From positions 1,346,001-1,410,000 of the forward strand of contig CALNXK010000124.1 in NCBI GenBank assembly GCA_942486035.1: a DNA stretch of 64,000 bases. The letters run 5' to 3'. This document shows positions 32,194 through 46,200 of this stretch, in pieces (position 1 is the first letter of the stretch; each line of letters begins with the position of its first letter). Source of the DNA: Porites lobata (taxonomy: Eukaryota > Cnidaria > Anthozoa > Scleractinia > Poritidae). The notes below the pieces were generated by a model, which made no database searches, was not told the DNA's origin, and was given only the letters and a program-made list of their open reading frames with translations. The position numbers and the translations under genes were made by a program.

Positions 32194-33300
32194 GCGAAGA
32201 TGGGATCAGCTAACTTGCCTTTTGCAAATAATGTTCACCATCGAAACTCGACGTGCAATAAGCAATAACATTTATAAACGATTCAAGAGTCAATCAGTCA
32301 ATGACTCGAGCAATATGAAGACAGATGTCACAGGAAACGCGAGCTAAACGCGCCTTCCAGCTTATTGTAAGAACACAAGGCGCTCATTACGAAGGCTTCG
32401 CTGATGCTGACTTAGTATTTTAGCTCTGCATGAAGCCAGAAGGGCACGACAAGCTGGAAAATTTTCTGCCCTTTTAACACTATCACTTTTCTTGCAACTT
32501 CGTGGTTGGTAGCCTTCAATAACATTCCTTGCATTCCAGTGCACGCTGACAATTTCTAAATGAGTGAAGGCTCTTTTTGATGTTTAGTCTGCTGTTCTTT
32601 CTGCTGTCGCAAGCCGCTGTCGCACGGAAACCCTTTGAAGTCGAGCGATTGCAAAAGGGAAAACTTGATCAAAACTTTAGTCTTGTGGCATATATTTTTA
32701 TCTCATCCTGAGACAGTAATCTTTTGATAATTATATCTCGGTAAGGAAAACCTCAAGCTCATGATCCGTGGTAGGAATGTGACTACACCTACCTCGGATC
32801 GACCTATTGACCACGCGATCTTATCTTGAAGTCTCTCTCAGTAAGGAAATGATTACTAATTTCCTGGGTTGAGGAGGTCATAGAAGAGTTGCTACTAAAT
32901 TTGACGTTTACAAGCTCCAGATCGATCTAGAGACTGGTCAGTTCTCTTGGGGGTGGGTGAGATTCCGAGGCGGACTGGCCGGGGAACCCTGGGGGGGAAT
33001 GCACATTAAAGTTGACGTCGAAACCTTTGTATCATTGTGATGTGCGATCGTTTTTTTGTAATATAAGCCATGAAAACAATTGTTTCTTCAGGAAGTGTAA
33101 AGAGGTAGGTCACGACATTTGCCTAGTCTAGAAAGCACGAGTTTTAGGCTGTAAATTGGTTTTAAAAAGACACAAACCCTTTCGCGGACAAAATCATCGG
33201 CCACATAAGTCGGCCTTCATACAAATTGGTACAAACTTCAAAAAGGGGCCTTTTCTTTTAAGTTTGTCTCAATTTGCCTGAAGGAGTAGCTTAATGTGAC
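32194..33300. other. Upstream region of MICALL; promoter not delimited
   Basis: About 150 bp next to the start codon may be 5' UTR. No TATA box or paired repeat ends were identified. 32362-33300 shows no exon on either strand. Confidence 0.35.
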
Positions 33301-33450
33301 GCCAGGGAATCATCTGTGTTTGTTATTCTTTTTTCATGTTCTTCTCGGTCCTTCTCGTACAACTTGAAGATGGTCTCACTCTGAACATGATAATGACCAG
33401 CAACAGCATAACCTACAATCTTGGAAAGAATCAAATCAAACAGCAAACTT

Positions 33451-35030
33451 CTATCCCCCCTTCAAATCATCAAGGATGGGAGGGGAAAATATCTCGTTTT
33501 GGCTTTCGCGCGGCTTCATCTTTGATTTGACGGGGGGTGTGGGTTTGCTATTCCGCGCTCGTTCTCGCGCACTCGCTTCCCTCGCGAGCTCGCCGAGGTA
33601 AGAAAAATAAAACAACGTCTGTGTACAGGCTAATTTTATTCTGTCCATTGTAGCCTCTTTCGGCAGATAGACAGATCTGCCTGTCAAAAAACGTAATAAA
33701 TTCGGGTTGTAATCTATGTTTTGTGCTCCAATTTCATTCAGATTTCGCGAAAGTTTATTCTTCTTAATCCCGAACGGTAAATTTAGTTTTAAAGAACATT
33801 TGATTTCTTTTTGCTTATAAAAGCGACATCTCCTCAGCCTAACTACTGCTATACCCTCAGTGAAATAAACATTCACGATGGCGCACGGGGAGGGGTAGAA
33901 AAACCGACGACGTAGACGGGGAATATTATAGAAGTGTTTTATCAAACATTTTTTTTTTCATCTCACTAGGAAAATTTTTTTTTTTCATGAAACGATGTGA
34001 ACACCAGCAAATGCCCCGGGGGGCTGCTTATGTAACTCATAAAAGTATGTGCCGCGCTATTTCGGTCTGAATAAGGGTATTGGCTTTGCCTATTTTGGTC
34101 TGGACACTGTCTGGTATCGGGTATGGTTTTCGAGGGAACTACGGAAATGTATGAATGTCATGATTTGGAGAATCGGGCACCACAAACCGAAAGAGAATTC
34201 TCAGGAGTACCCCAGGGCAAATGCTTTGAACTTACAAAGTGCCAGCCGGGGCGGACGAGGAAAAGCGTCATTTTTTTCGAAATGCAGCGAGAACCCCATG
34301 ACAGTTAGTCGAAAGCCATATCATATAATGTGACCTCAAAACTCAGGAAGAAATCAATGCTAATACTCCGTTAATTGATCTGATCCAAGTTTGCAGAGAG
34401 GCACTTAGGCTATTTTCCGGCGAAGTCGATTAGGATCAGATTAAAATGTAAAGAATGATCTATTGATCAGGCTCAGGACTAAAAATTGAAAACTTGAAAA
34501 TCTTTTTGTGTGAAATTGCAGAGGTCTTTAAATATACGTAATTTGTCATTATTGTAGTAAATATGGGAAAATAGATTAGACCCGGGGGGGTACTCCTAGG
34601 AATTCTTGGTGAGGGTGTGCCTCTGGTTCTCCAAATCCTGAACCTATATTAGACCAAAAAATGCCATTTTCCTCACCCTTTTTCAAACCAGACCTCTAAA
34701 ATCCATACCCGTTTTCAGAACTGGCCTTCAGGCAGAAAATATGTCGTCATTACTTAGATTAGGGCGCAAACAAAAAAATTCTTCAAATGCATTTCGAATT
34801 CACATATTTCTATTTAGTTCTTATTTACTTGGAATTGAAAGGATAAATACGTTCATACGCTCCCGTAGTTCCCTCGAAAACCAACCCGATTCCAGGCCAA
34901 AATGGGCAAAGTCAGGAGCCTATTTGATGGGCTCCTGGCAAAGTCTATACCCGTTTTCAGACCAAAAAGGCCCAAAAACCCTACCCTTGGGGTCGGGGAA
35001 AGGACTACAATAGAGAGGATCGAAAGATTG
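33451..35030. repeat. Decayed repeat block, G/C-run termini
   Basis: 33520-33600 contains 'cgcgctcgttctcgcgcact', typical of dispersed repeats. 34010-34140 and 34580-35000 hold matching phrases in opposite orientation ('ggttttcgagggaactacgg' against 'tccctcgaaaaccaaccc'; also 'gaataagggtat' and 'cttttcagacc' blocks). This looks like a mirrored or split transposon. The 164-codon open frame at 33451-33945 lies in it and looks non-genic. Confidence 0.4.
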
Positions 35031-35057
35031 TGTATAGCGCGGGACGTTTATGGGTAT

Positions 35058-35220
35058 ATTAGACTGAGTTAGCAACAGAACGGGAACGTCATTTGGCCAC
35101 GGGAAAGCGCGCGGACTTCCGGTGCCTATTTTGCCGCCCTGCCATTGGTCAAGCCAGTTGTTTATTTTGCGCGCGCCGTGGTCAACTGACGTTCCCGTTA
35201 TCTTGCTAAATCAGCCTAAT
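35058..35220. mobile_element. MITE, 163 bp
   Basis: Inverted ends ATTAGACTGAGTTAGCAA and ATTAGGCTGATTTAGCAA, followed by mirrored 'cgggaacgtca' / 'tgacgttcccg'. Confidence 0.75.
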
Positions 35221-35239
35221 GTTAGTACGAGTGACTTCC

Positions 35240-36045
35240 AACCAGAGTCACACCTCAGTACATCCTGAGAAAACAACCAACATTTCGAGACGCCACCAAT
35301 GATTAACCCGCGAAATGACGTCTGAGAAACCAGCGCAGAAATTCCGTACTAATGATCTCGGTAGTGTTTCTGATTGGATGAAACAAATTTTAAACCAATC
35401 AGAAGCACTACTCAGTTTCCCGTCACTTCGTTCTATGATCAGATCATTCCAAGCCAGATTGCTCCACTTAATAGTCAAAACGTTTCTCGAGTCTTAAAGC
35501 CACAAGCAGAAACAAGGGTGTTACTTATGAGTATGTCTCGTTCTTTAAGCCAATAAGCCAAAAAAAAGCGCGCTTCATATCGAGTTTTACACTGAAACTG
35601 TGGAACAGTCTGACTATAAAATGGAACGATCAAGCTTGGAATGATCTCACAATGGAACGATGTGACCTTAAACCGGAATTTCTGTGTTTGTTCCTCGATC
35701 AGATCTCATTTCGCGGGGAAACCAGTGGAGGCTACCACACCTCCTATGTCCAAAATATTTCATGTAAAGGGCGAATTAATGATTATAAAACATGATCGTC
35801 GCTTTCATAAATGGTCTGAGAAACAGCCCACGACGCCAACACTGGTTTCCCCGCGTCAGATCTAGAGGAAAGAGCCCAGATCTGGGTCCTGCTTCTGATT
35901 GGTTGAAGAAAATTTCCATCGCCGTACGACCAATCAAAAGCACTACCCAGATCTTGGTAGTGATACGTTCTCGGTATGGAATCTCTGTATGCGCTCCTCA
36001 TAAGTCATTTAATTCGCAAGGAAATATTGGCGTCGCGAAGTGTCG
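35240..36045. repeat. Composite of inverted 'gcttctgattggttgaa' repeats
   Basis: 'gtgtttctgattggatgaaa' with 'ccaatcagaagcactac' (35365-35412) is echoed by 'gcttctgattggttgaag' with 'ccaatcaaaagcactacc' (35890-35947). The enclosing 'aggctaccacacc' / 'cagatct' motifs are also mirrored. It probably represents two copies of one palindromic element. Confidence 0.55.
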
Positions 36046-36496
36046 GCTGTTTTCTTAAATGCTACCCATTTAACAGCTACTCTATGACTGGTTCGGGTTC
36101 GGCAATTGTACGAAGCCCTGGAAAAAAATGGCTATGCCTCTGCGAGTGACAGCCAAAGTCGTCTTGGAAAGTCCTGAAGGCTTTGAGGTTGCGCGTGAGA
36201 CTTGGTCAGTGTTGTCTCGAACTGCACTGCGGGACAGTTCTATCTTTATTGCCCATTACGAGGTTGCGAAAGAAAATGGGTCAAAATTCGTCCTTAAAAA
36301 CAATTCCATCGTGTGATAGGCCATATGCGCGATGACGTCATTTTGCTACTACAACCAGAACCTTTCAAAGTTTTGCTTTCTTGTGTAAATTAGGGCTTCA
36401 GTTTTGTAAACTCTGGTGGGATTACCAAATTCAAATATGAAAGGAGAAACGGGAAGGATTCTGGTCGCAGTAGTAAGATGAGGACAATGTACAAAT

Positions 36497-36610
36497 TAGC
36501 CTGAGTATCAGGGGTTACTGGGGGAAAGGGGGAGGGATTAATCCCTCCTCCCTCCCCCATCTAAAATCTCCTCTCCCTCAGCCCCTTGGGAAGGCCCGAT
36601 ACTCAGGCTA
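36497..36610. mobile_element. MITE, 114 bp
   Basis: TAGCCTGAGTATCAGG at the left, inverted as CCGATACTCAGGCTA at the right, with an inner 'ggagggattaatccctcc' palindrome. Confidence 0.75.
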
Positions 36611-36722
36611 CATACAAATGGCCTATTCGACACATCACAGCTTTAGTTTCAAGGGCGACCTTAAACGAACAACGAGGCGATTCAAAAACGGCACATGGAC
36701 GACAAAATACAAAACCTAAAAC

Positions 36723-36728
36723 TTTATT
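36723..36728 (-). other. Candidate polyadenylation signal, TNRC18/BAHCC1-like gene
   Basis: AATAAA on the minus strand, 1.2 kb past the stop at 37954. The interval 36729-37953 lacks obvious transposons and could be one long 3' UTR. Use of this site is inference. Confidence 0.35.
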
Positions 36729-37953
36729 TTCTCATTCTAAAACTAGATATTCATTATATTTCCTCTGTATAATATAAACGAGAGATTTGGCCGCGAGCTA
36801 GGAGCGTTATATTACAAAAGAATAACTTTATAACAAGTGTACTGTACATATATTTACACAGATTGCTTTTTTTTTCTTACTTTTAACCCACAGTACAAAA
36901 CTCAACTTAACTCGCCGACAATTAACATCGCCATCACACTTCCCTTATAAAAAATATCTTAGCTTTTTTGCACACAACATGAGTTAAACCTTATTATTAA
37001 GAGAGAATACTGAATTTCTTTCGTTTGCATACAATTATGTATAATTTCGACTTGCGAGGACTACGAGTGCGTCACGTGTCTTACGCGTCACTCGCGCGCT
37101 GGAAAAATGCGAAGCCGTTCAACGGACTTACTCTTTGGAGCGGACTCTAAGTTGAATAATTAGGTAGTGCAAGTTATGTACACTGATCAAAACGCGACCG
37201 TTACGTAGAGGCTCTAATATAAAGCACGAGTAACGCTTGAAAACACAATAAATCGCAGCACTGCGCGAATCAGTAATTAATCATTAACAGAAGACGGACT
37301 TTCCACGAAGGTAAGACAAGACTGTAGTTTGTCGAAAACTTTGCAGGGGTAATAATGTGATACTTAATGATTTCCTTACGGCACTTGTTCACCAAAACCA
37401 AGCGTATAACCTCAAAGACAGACAAGAAGTCACCATTATTTTATAGCAGTTGCCAAACTTCCGGAGGACGAGAAAAGAGGCTAACACTTTCCTTCGTTGG
37501 GATACATAAGCGGGATGAAACCAGCGCAAGATTTTTTCTTCGTTCTCCAGTTAACAACTAGCTTTTCACCTATTCAGATGAAGAGTGCTGGAGCAAAAGT
37601 GAACGGTTTCGTGCGAAACATGCGCGAATCAACGATGACAACTACACCCGTCTTTTTGGCGTTATTCACAACGGAACCGCCTTGTCACTCTCGCGGGCTA
37701 CTTCAGAACTTTTAACCAAATTATCGGCTTTAATTATTCGGCATCGTCTATTCCTAGAAGCCGACAAACACTCTGTGCGATATTTTGAAGAGATCGTCGC
37801 GGTATTTCAACCAGCCGTTCGCTTTATAGTGAATTTAAAACTAGTTAAAAACCATAAATGATTTGATGGTTTCAACTCCAATCAAAGAACTAAAACTGGA
37901 ACAAAACGTGTGGCGAAGACCATTCCGTATCTACTGGACAGCACATGCGCAGA

Positions 37954-40286
37954 TTACAGTTCCGTCTGTAGCGTCTCGTTATTGGGGTCGTAGCTTCCGA
38001 TACAGCAGAACACCCGGTCTGACAGAGAAGTCCTGGTACTCGGTGAGTCGAGACTCTGAAGGCGTTGTTTGAACTCCTCAGGAGTGAGCACTTCGCACTT
38101 GTGAGAGATGGTTTGTACGTCGTTTTCATCTACATGGGTGGAGCGGTACAAAGATTGCTGAAACAATGGAAAGAAATTAAGTTACTTCAGCTCATGCTGA
38201 TATACAGTCGACTCTCTTAACGAACACCTCTGTAAAACGGACACCTAGAGTTGGTCCCTGCCTTTCTTTGCTCCCTCTATTGACATTACAGGTTCTTTTT
38301 CAACTGCTTGGGTTGTTTAACCGAGAGGATCATTTCCAGTATCATACGGACACATCTCTTAGACGCACACTTCGTGAAGGTCCCAGAGAGGTTCGTCTTA
38401 GAGAGTTGACCGTATGTGTAACAGATTGATATAAGCTTTGAGCGTTAAATAATAGATTCAACAGGTGGAATAAAAGGCCTTGATTACTGAACAAATTCTC
38501 CTCATCAGTACCACAGGAAAAATACAAAAGAAGATTGTGGAGGATGAGCATGCTGATAGTAGGGTTTAAAAGTGAAAGAAAGTCCGCCAATGGGCACAGT
38601 TTGTCTCAATGAAAACTGCACCAGGTAAGGTAGCCTGCGCGCAGACGAAATTAAACTCTGGTTAACTCCGTCTGCGAAACAGCGCCGAAATCCTTGTTCT
38701 GGACTTCCAGCTGTGTACCCAGATTTGAGTACGCGCCACGATTGGCCAGTTAAAAAAGGCTTTGTTTTGTTTGTCGTGATCGCCAATCAGGTTGAAGGAG
38801 AATTCGAAACGCACTTCCGGTAATTCGTTGAGTCCGTTGGGGGCCCAGAACAAGGATCTCTGCGCTGCTTCGCAGACGGTACTAATCAGAGTTTAGTTAT
38901 CGTCTGCACGCAGGCTACAGGTAAGAGGGCAAAAACGAGGACCAGCACTCGAATTAGAAGTTCCCTTTTGGCAATTTTATCATCATGCATATCATGTACA
39001 TTGCTCTTTACTTTAAAATTTGCTTACAAATCAAGACGTGTTATCTTTGATGAAGGCATTCCCTATAGAGTCACCAAGTTTTTTGTCTAACAAATGCTTT
39101 TGATCTGTTGCTCGTAAACATCACATTTGCCTTTTTTTAAGACATGCATATTACCACTGATTCAAAAGTGCCTACCTTTCCATCAGAGGGCTTTCTTCCT
39201 GGTTTTGTTTCCTCCGGGTGGTAGAACCACTTGACTTTCACTACCATATTGCCGCCACACCCCTCCCACATGCTCTCGATCCTACCAACATAGGGAAGAT
39301 TGAGATTTTTTGTTGGGTTGGACATGAAAACTGCGCAATCACCGACCTGTCAATCAACAGTAGTCATTTCGTTATTCAAAGATACGTCAGTACTTCATAA
39401 ACGTTTACTTTGGCGGTTAATTAAAGGCGTTGAGGAGGAGGGGGGAAGGAAGGGGAAGGAAAGAGGGAAAAAGTCCCCGGTCCCTTCACCATGCGAGCAG
39501 AGCCTCCTTTTCTCTTCTTCTTGATCGAGTGGGAGAAAAGGGCGGTCTGGCTGAACCGCGTCAAGCCTTTGAATAATCATGACTGGGCCCACTGTGCCAC
39601 AAGCACAGCCATTAGGCCTTCGTTCGAAACTGTATCCTAGCACCATGCAGAGCATGCGCAACAAAGATCTTACTTCACCGATGCAAGTCTCTTAAGTAAA
39701 AGCGTGCGTTCAGAAAAATATTAATAGGCTTTCTTATGTTGTTTCGCGTGCTTTGCACTTAAATTGGGCTCCACTTTTCATTTTGCTTTGCAGGCGAAAT
39801 TAATTTACGACGCCAAATCAAAATAAAGCCTACTGAAAAAAAGACTTGGAGATAAGAGAAGAATAGGGACTGTAGTAATACGGAGTAGAAAAGCAAGAAA
39901 CACAGTGCTGCGAAAAAAGCTGCATTACTTACAGAGATCGTCTCGTCTCCTCGTACAATAGCTTTATAGAAGACTTTCTTTCCCTTTCCTTTTCGTTTAT
40001 TCTGGAAATTTTTTCCAGACCACTGCCAAAGTGGCCCTGAAAAAATAAATTAGACAACATTGTTAAAGACCAAGAAATTACATTCTTTAAGGACTAAGAA
40101 AATTTAGAGTTATCGGTTAAGATGATGGGTAGTAACATTCAGGCCTTTGTAGATTTGTGGGTCCTTGTAAAACACTTCTTTAAGGTTACGCCTTGAGAAA
40201 ACTGAGTCTGTTCACCTCTTACCTGAAAACTTCATGTCTACTTGAAGACGATCTAGTTCTGAACGGCGTCTCCTGCCTAGGCGAGG
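37954..40286 (-). CDS. TNRC18/BAHCC1: TNRC18/BAHCC1-like exons 21-24: BAH domain and C-terminus
   Basis: Exons 40223-40286, 39933-40036, 39176-39346 and 37954-38157, residues 2721-2900. Hallmarks: LGRRRRSELDRLQVDMKFSG, GPLWQWSGKNF, KVFYKAIVRGDETISVGDCA, YVGRIESMWEGCGGNMVVKV, KWFYHPEETKPGRK and STHVDENDVQTISHKCEV. The aromatic WFYHPEE segment of the methyl-lysine-binding face is intact. The protein ends IGSYDPNNETLQTEL; vertebrate family members share the YDP core but have a different tail. Confidence 0.93.
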
Positions 40287-43200
40287 CTGAAAACAAACAA
40301 AACATAAACAGTTGCCGTAAGTAAATGCTTGTCAATAAGTCACTTAGCAAGAAAAAGGAACAGATGCGCATGCGTTAAGGGTGGAAAAAAACTACACTGA
40401 AAATCAGGCAACATCTTAACTGACCAAAAAGAAAATACCATAACATACCATAATGCTCTTTGTTTGTCAACCCAAACTCCCAAGAGAAACTGAAGAGAAT
40501 GCTTATGCAAAATTTTGGGGTGACAAACAAAGAGCATTATGGTACGTTATGGTATTTTCTGTAGTGGTCAATACATGTGTCTTCACGCCTTCAAGAAGTC
40601 AGTCACGACGCTTGCCGAAAAGTCAGAACTGGTCGGCCAGACCGTTCGTCTTGAAAACGAAATAGGCCTTTTTTTTCAGAGTTCACACTGATGCACACAG
40701 AATTTGGCCGACCAGTTGTGACTCGTGGAATGCGCCCTTACAATTAGCAAACTACACCCACATCATTGTCATCTTATCATTCTAAATTTTGTCAGTGCCC
40801 AGCAGAAAGAATGACCTGAAAGAGGGCAAGAGGAGGGTGTGGGGAGGGCGGGTTGATTGTGGGAAGATGGCATCCCCCACAAAAACCTTGATTTATGCTT
40901 GGAAAAAAGAAAGGCAAAGCCAAGATTAGAATGCTTTTCCTTCGAGACATTCATACGTACCACCGTCCACCCCCAACATCCCCCACCCAGCTCCTTTGCT
41001 TTGTAGGCGCACTTTTTCGGACGTGAAACAACATACTACATCTGCAACGCTCGATCGATCGCGTGTTCTTTATCTACGAGTGCCGCCATAAATTTTCAAC
41101 GACAAACAAGCGCTGTTTAGTTCGCTCTAAAACGCTTTAAAATGCCATATAGAATGTTTACAAGCCCACCTGGAAAGACTTATTTTCGACCAGCGGACTT
41201 TCGTCAAACGCGTCACTGTAAGATTCACTGTCCTCGTCTTGAGACGCAGACAAAACGTCACGCGTAGGGCTCTCGCCTTCGGTTCGCGTGGAACGAAAGG
41301 AGCTATTAAGACTCAAAGTAAGTGACCTCCTTCTAAGGTCCTTTTCAGATGTCCTTGAGGACCCTTTTGTACTTGCACGAAGTCCTTTTTCCTGTTTCGG
41401 CGTTTCAACATCTGAGTTCGCGTCGCTGTCCTCACCTTGGTCAGAAGACTCAGCGCTGTTTCCCACCACAGCGCCCACCTTATCGGATGATTGTTTACCA
41501 CTGTTTTCATAATCTCCTGATTTAAAAGAGGAGTCACTTGAATGAATTTCCTTCTCGGATTTTTTGAGTTCCGCCGACGCATTAGACGGTAAATTATGTT
41601 TTATACTCTCCGCAATTTTCGTCGCTTCTTTCGACTCCACTTCTACTTTACCGCGGTTTCTGCTTGATTTCTGTTTTTGTGGCGCATCCAAAACCTTATT
41701 CTCTTGGCTCTCCTTACTGTCATAGTTTTTATCTTTCAACTTTGCAAGAGACCCCGTGCTGTCAACAACGTGCTTTTCAGCCTCCTTCGCCTTATTCCGA
41801 TGGATTTCTCGCTTCTTTGCGTTACTTTCCTTACTATCGCTATCCACTCGCTTTGAAAGAAGCCACAAATCATCCCTGCTTTTCCTATTCCCTCGCAATC
41901 TCCTTCTTTTTGCTTGAATCTCTCCGGAGCTCTCGTTTCCAGATGAGAACTCGGACGTGTTCTCCTCGGCTCGAAGCCTAGAACTTGAATCCTTGATCGC
42001 CGTGGGCTGCGAATTGCCAAAGGAACTGGATCGAGGCCTTTTCTCCGGCAGGATGGGAGTTGAGTCTGCCCCTGTAGTACAAAAAAGCAGAATTAACCCT
42101 TAAGTTCTAGTCCCTTGCCCAGCCGTCCTGTGTGTCGTGACGCACCTAGACTCGCGTGCGTGACCACACAAAGAACGGCTAATAATGCTCCGAAGATGAT
42201 CAACAACTAACTTCTCGGTAGAATAACACCCCTTAATAAAGCACAAAGGTCACGAAAATCAAGAAAAATCACTAACGATAAACCATACGATGAACACGGT
42301 TCAAGTTGCCTGAAGACTTTTTATTAAAGCGAGACCTGGTGCACAAGTTCTCATATGAAAATGTGGTAAATTTGTGAGTGAGTGAAATATATTTCCCTTT
42401 GAAAGATAAGCACCGAGATTCATTTTGAAAAAGAGGTAACTCAGAAACTCTGCCAGTTAAGTTGATTGGCTCACTTATAACAGAAGAAGAGTGACGATCT
42501 GTACTGCTGAAAAAAATCGAAAAAACCCTCAAGAGATGAAGCGGGGTAGCTGTACCTTCCACAGGGAAGTCTGGGTGTATTCGTTTGATTTCATCCAACT
42601 GAAAGAATCCACTGTCTCCATCATCAAACTCGATCCAGATTTTGCCTTCTACCTCCTTTTCGTCTTGCGGTGCTAAAGGCAAGCAAACGAAAAACAATCA
42701 ATTTATACTGTACATGATGGCGTTTTTCCATTACGAATAATAACTTATATGAATCCCTGTGATACTGCGTATTGAACGAGGTCCTTATTTTACGTCGGCA
42801 AGTCTAAATAGTACATTAGACTGACAAACCAGAGGCCGACGGTGCGCTCATTTCAACCCCCCCCACCACCACCCCCTCTCTCTCTCCATCATTGCTCCAT
42901 TTTACAGGTACTTAAAGCTACTTAACGATACACGGAAAGATAAGAAGTCGAAACAAGGATTTAGGGTCACATCTCGGCATCCCACGGAGGAACGCGTAAC
43001 AAAGCCCTATGAAGTTGGCGTGAGAGGATAGTCACACCTGCCGTGGGAAAACAGCTCGAAGCCCGCACAGAATGCAGCGCACTAACCGACTGTGCTGATA
43101 CCTGCTTCTTTTGAAAAAAACATTGCAGCTGGGCATTAAAAACCTACCTTCAGTAACAGTTCCGGGATAAAAGCATCGATACTGCGGGCTCCAGTGCGCG

Positions 43201-46200
43201 CACACACGCGTTCCAATCGGAAGAAACTTCGTACTCGGTGGCTGAATATCCTTCACCTTTAGCGAGAAAAGATCCTCCGAGTTAAAACGAAGCAACACTC
43301 GTGCACATTAATTTCTGTTATCTATTCATTTTGAAGGAAGAAGGGAACAACCGCATCAAGGAAGCAGAGATATATGGTTGAAATTTTAAGTTCTTTGCGG
43401 TGAAATAAAATTGGTTCGTTAATACCAGAAACATTGACTTCCTTCTTGTGCTTAGCGTTTCTTTCGCAAAGGGAATTTCACAACTGCTCTCTAGAAGTCC
43501 ATAGAAGTTTGTTGATGTCCATGGAAGTTCAATAACTTACCGCCTGAGTACGCAGCTGTTCTGTGGATTTCCAGTGCGGTCTGCGGCCCCTTTCACCATC
43601 CAGGATTACTCCGAATCTGAAATTAGGAAATATTTGTTACTGAGCGAGCTTGTTCGGTCAAGATGGCTGGATCATATTGCCGAAGTTTTTTAGCGACACA
43701 AATTGAGGTCCATAAAAACGCCAAACAGCGGGGCTAATATTCAACCATCTTAACCGAAGAGGTTTGGTCAATAAAAGAATTTCGCAAATAAAACAGAGGC
43801 AATGTATGAAAGGCCGCACGTAAGCGGAAAAGTAGAACCTCGCTCAACTTCACGTTTAATCTCAACACTTTAGCCTCCATTTTATTTACGTGATTAAAAT
43901 TTACGTGCGTTAACGTGCGTAGCCAAAAACGCGTCAGTGCAAATCAACTTCAAGGCAACTCTTTGGAAAACTTTGCGTAGATCCACTTACAAGTCAGGTT
44001 CATTGAATGTACTGATGCGTCCCGGGAAGAAGACAGAATCCACAGGAAGGAGAAGCTTCGCACCTTCCCGTAATTCCTCGGTCAAAAACGTGAAACGAAC
44101 GTCTTCTGAAACAAAACAATATACATAGTCAACCGTCACACTAGAACGGGGGATACTTATTTGGGGGTGTGGCTGGGTAGAAATAAGTGCTTGGCTGGAC
44201 ATGACCAAGTCCATTTGTTTGTCTGACACAAAAGCCTATTAAGCTCTACGCCTTGTGTTTGAAACACTCCTCCCCTTTCATCAAAAGTGCTTGTTGGCGG
44301 AATATATGATTGAAAATCAAAGACGCGACGCGTTTTCCGCGAAACAACAACAAAAAAAACAAACAACAACCAACCTGGTGATAAAGGTTGCTCATAAGAA
44401 GCCTCATCTGTCTTTTCCTCTTCCTGACTAGCTTCCTAAAATGATTAAAAAGGCAGGCTCTTTAGAAGTTATGAAGGGGTACTTCCCTAGAGAGTTATGT
44501 GTATTGGCAAATTTTCAAATGATATCTGATCAATGACACAGAAAAAAAGACCAACCTCTTTGCTTTCCTTCACGGTAGACTCTTCCACTTCATCGGCCGT
44601 TATTATCTGCTTTGAGTCACTTCTGTCTTCTACCGTTTCATCCACGTCCATCTTTGAATCTTCTTCCTCATCCTCAACTTCCGCTTCCTTTTTCTGCTCC
44701 TCCACTTCCGGTTTAATGTCTCTTCCGCCCTCGACATCCTCAGCTTGCTGTCTTTCTTGCTCTTCTTCCCCAGTCACAGTCGTATCCATTTTGTCGGTTA
44801 CGTTTATTTCCACGTCAGTTTCTCCTTCCTCACCAGGCTCTTCATCCTCTTGAATATCGTCTGCTTCTTCTTCGTCTGCATCGTCAAAGTCGACCTGCAA
44901 ACGAAGCAAAAAGGTTGTTATCGCTATCTATCCTACAAAGGGATTAGGTAAAGCTATGAAAAAGAGCACTGTACCAGCTGCCTGGATTTAGAGCGCACTC
45001 TTCTGGAGACTTTGATTGGTTCGTAGTCTTCATCGGAAGAAATCCTTTTTTTGCTTTTACCAGTCCCTCTCTTCTTTTTGGCCTTGGTCTTCACTTTTTG
45101 TGGCAAGACAACGTCACTTTCCGCCATTTCTTCCTCAATCTGTGAGTCTGACCGGGCCATTTTCTGTTCAACAAGAAAAAAAATTTTTTTTTAACCTTGG
45201 GCTAGATTACGACCTTGTGCTGTCCCCAAAAGCCCCCATTCTTTGGGACAATAAACATTAATCTGAAGTTTGGAAAACAAGTGAATTCCTAATTTATGCA
45301 AAGTGTTGGTGTATATGAATCTGTCAAATTTTTAACCAATGAAACTCCGTTACTTGTCTTCAGTATTCAATCACCAAGTCATAAGTTTCCCGATTTGCCT
45401 TGTGTTTTCTGTTGTTTGGTCTTCATTTTTACCGGCATCAAAAGGAGGACAGACGAGAAAAAACTGGCGTCAAATTCTTAAATATCCCTCATTTGACAGC
45501 CTCGACACAACTTTTCCATAATAGAAATATCTTTGAGCTGATACTCACAGCTTTGACCGAAGGCCCTTTCTTAGTCTTCTTTGCGTAAGAGAATTCGCTT
45601 CCCTTCGTCGTGGGTGACAAGGGACTGGAACTAGAGTTGGTAGTCACGCTACTGTTGATGAAGATCCGTTCGCTCCTCCTGGGTTGCCACTCGTCACTTA
45701 GCAACGATGACATGCTTCCTTTGAAGTCGTCATTTTCCCGCGAAAGGCTAGCACTTGGAAGGCCTCCCCCAGAGTCCTTAATAATTTCATCGGCTGGTCG
45801 AAACACATCTTCTTCTGGTTCACTGTCTTCATTTAACACTGCTGTTTCTAGCTGTTTCGTCTCATCCTTGTCTTGATGTTGATAAGAGGGAAGTTGAGGC
45901 CGTTCTTCTTGAGGCACTTCCGCAGGTTTCTCCTCTGTAATTTCTTCTTTCTGTGTTGTAATCTTCTTCTTCTTTTTCTTCTTCTTCTTTTTTGGCACGT
46001 CTGTTGTGTCCTAATGGAAGATTAACCCGTTTATGTTAAACCCTTAATCCCAAACTTTCGCCACATTTGAATTTCAATAGAACGAGTACTACTTATCAAC
46101 ATAATTAAACATTTAAAAAAAGTTCACAAAAATTACAAATTTCTTTTAGTACAAATCCAAAGGTATTAATTGTACCGTGGTGCAAAAGGTTCTGCCAAAA

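Noticed and set aside
33451..33945. 164-codon minus-strand frame
   Set aside because: It overlaps repeat sequence ('cgctcgttctcgcgcactcg') and has an erratic Arg/Lys/Phe composition; no splice or family support.
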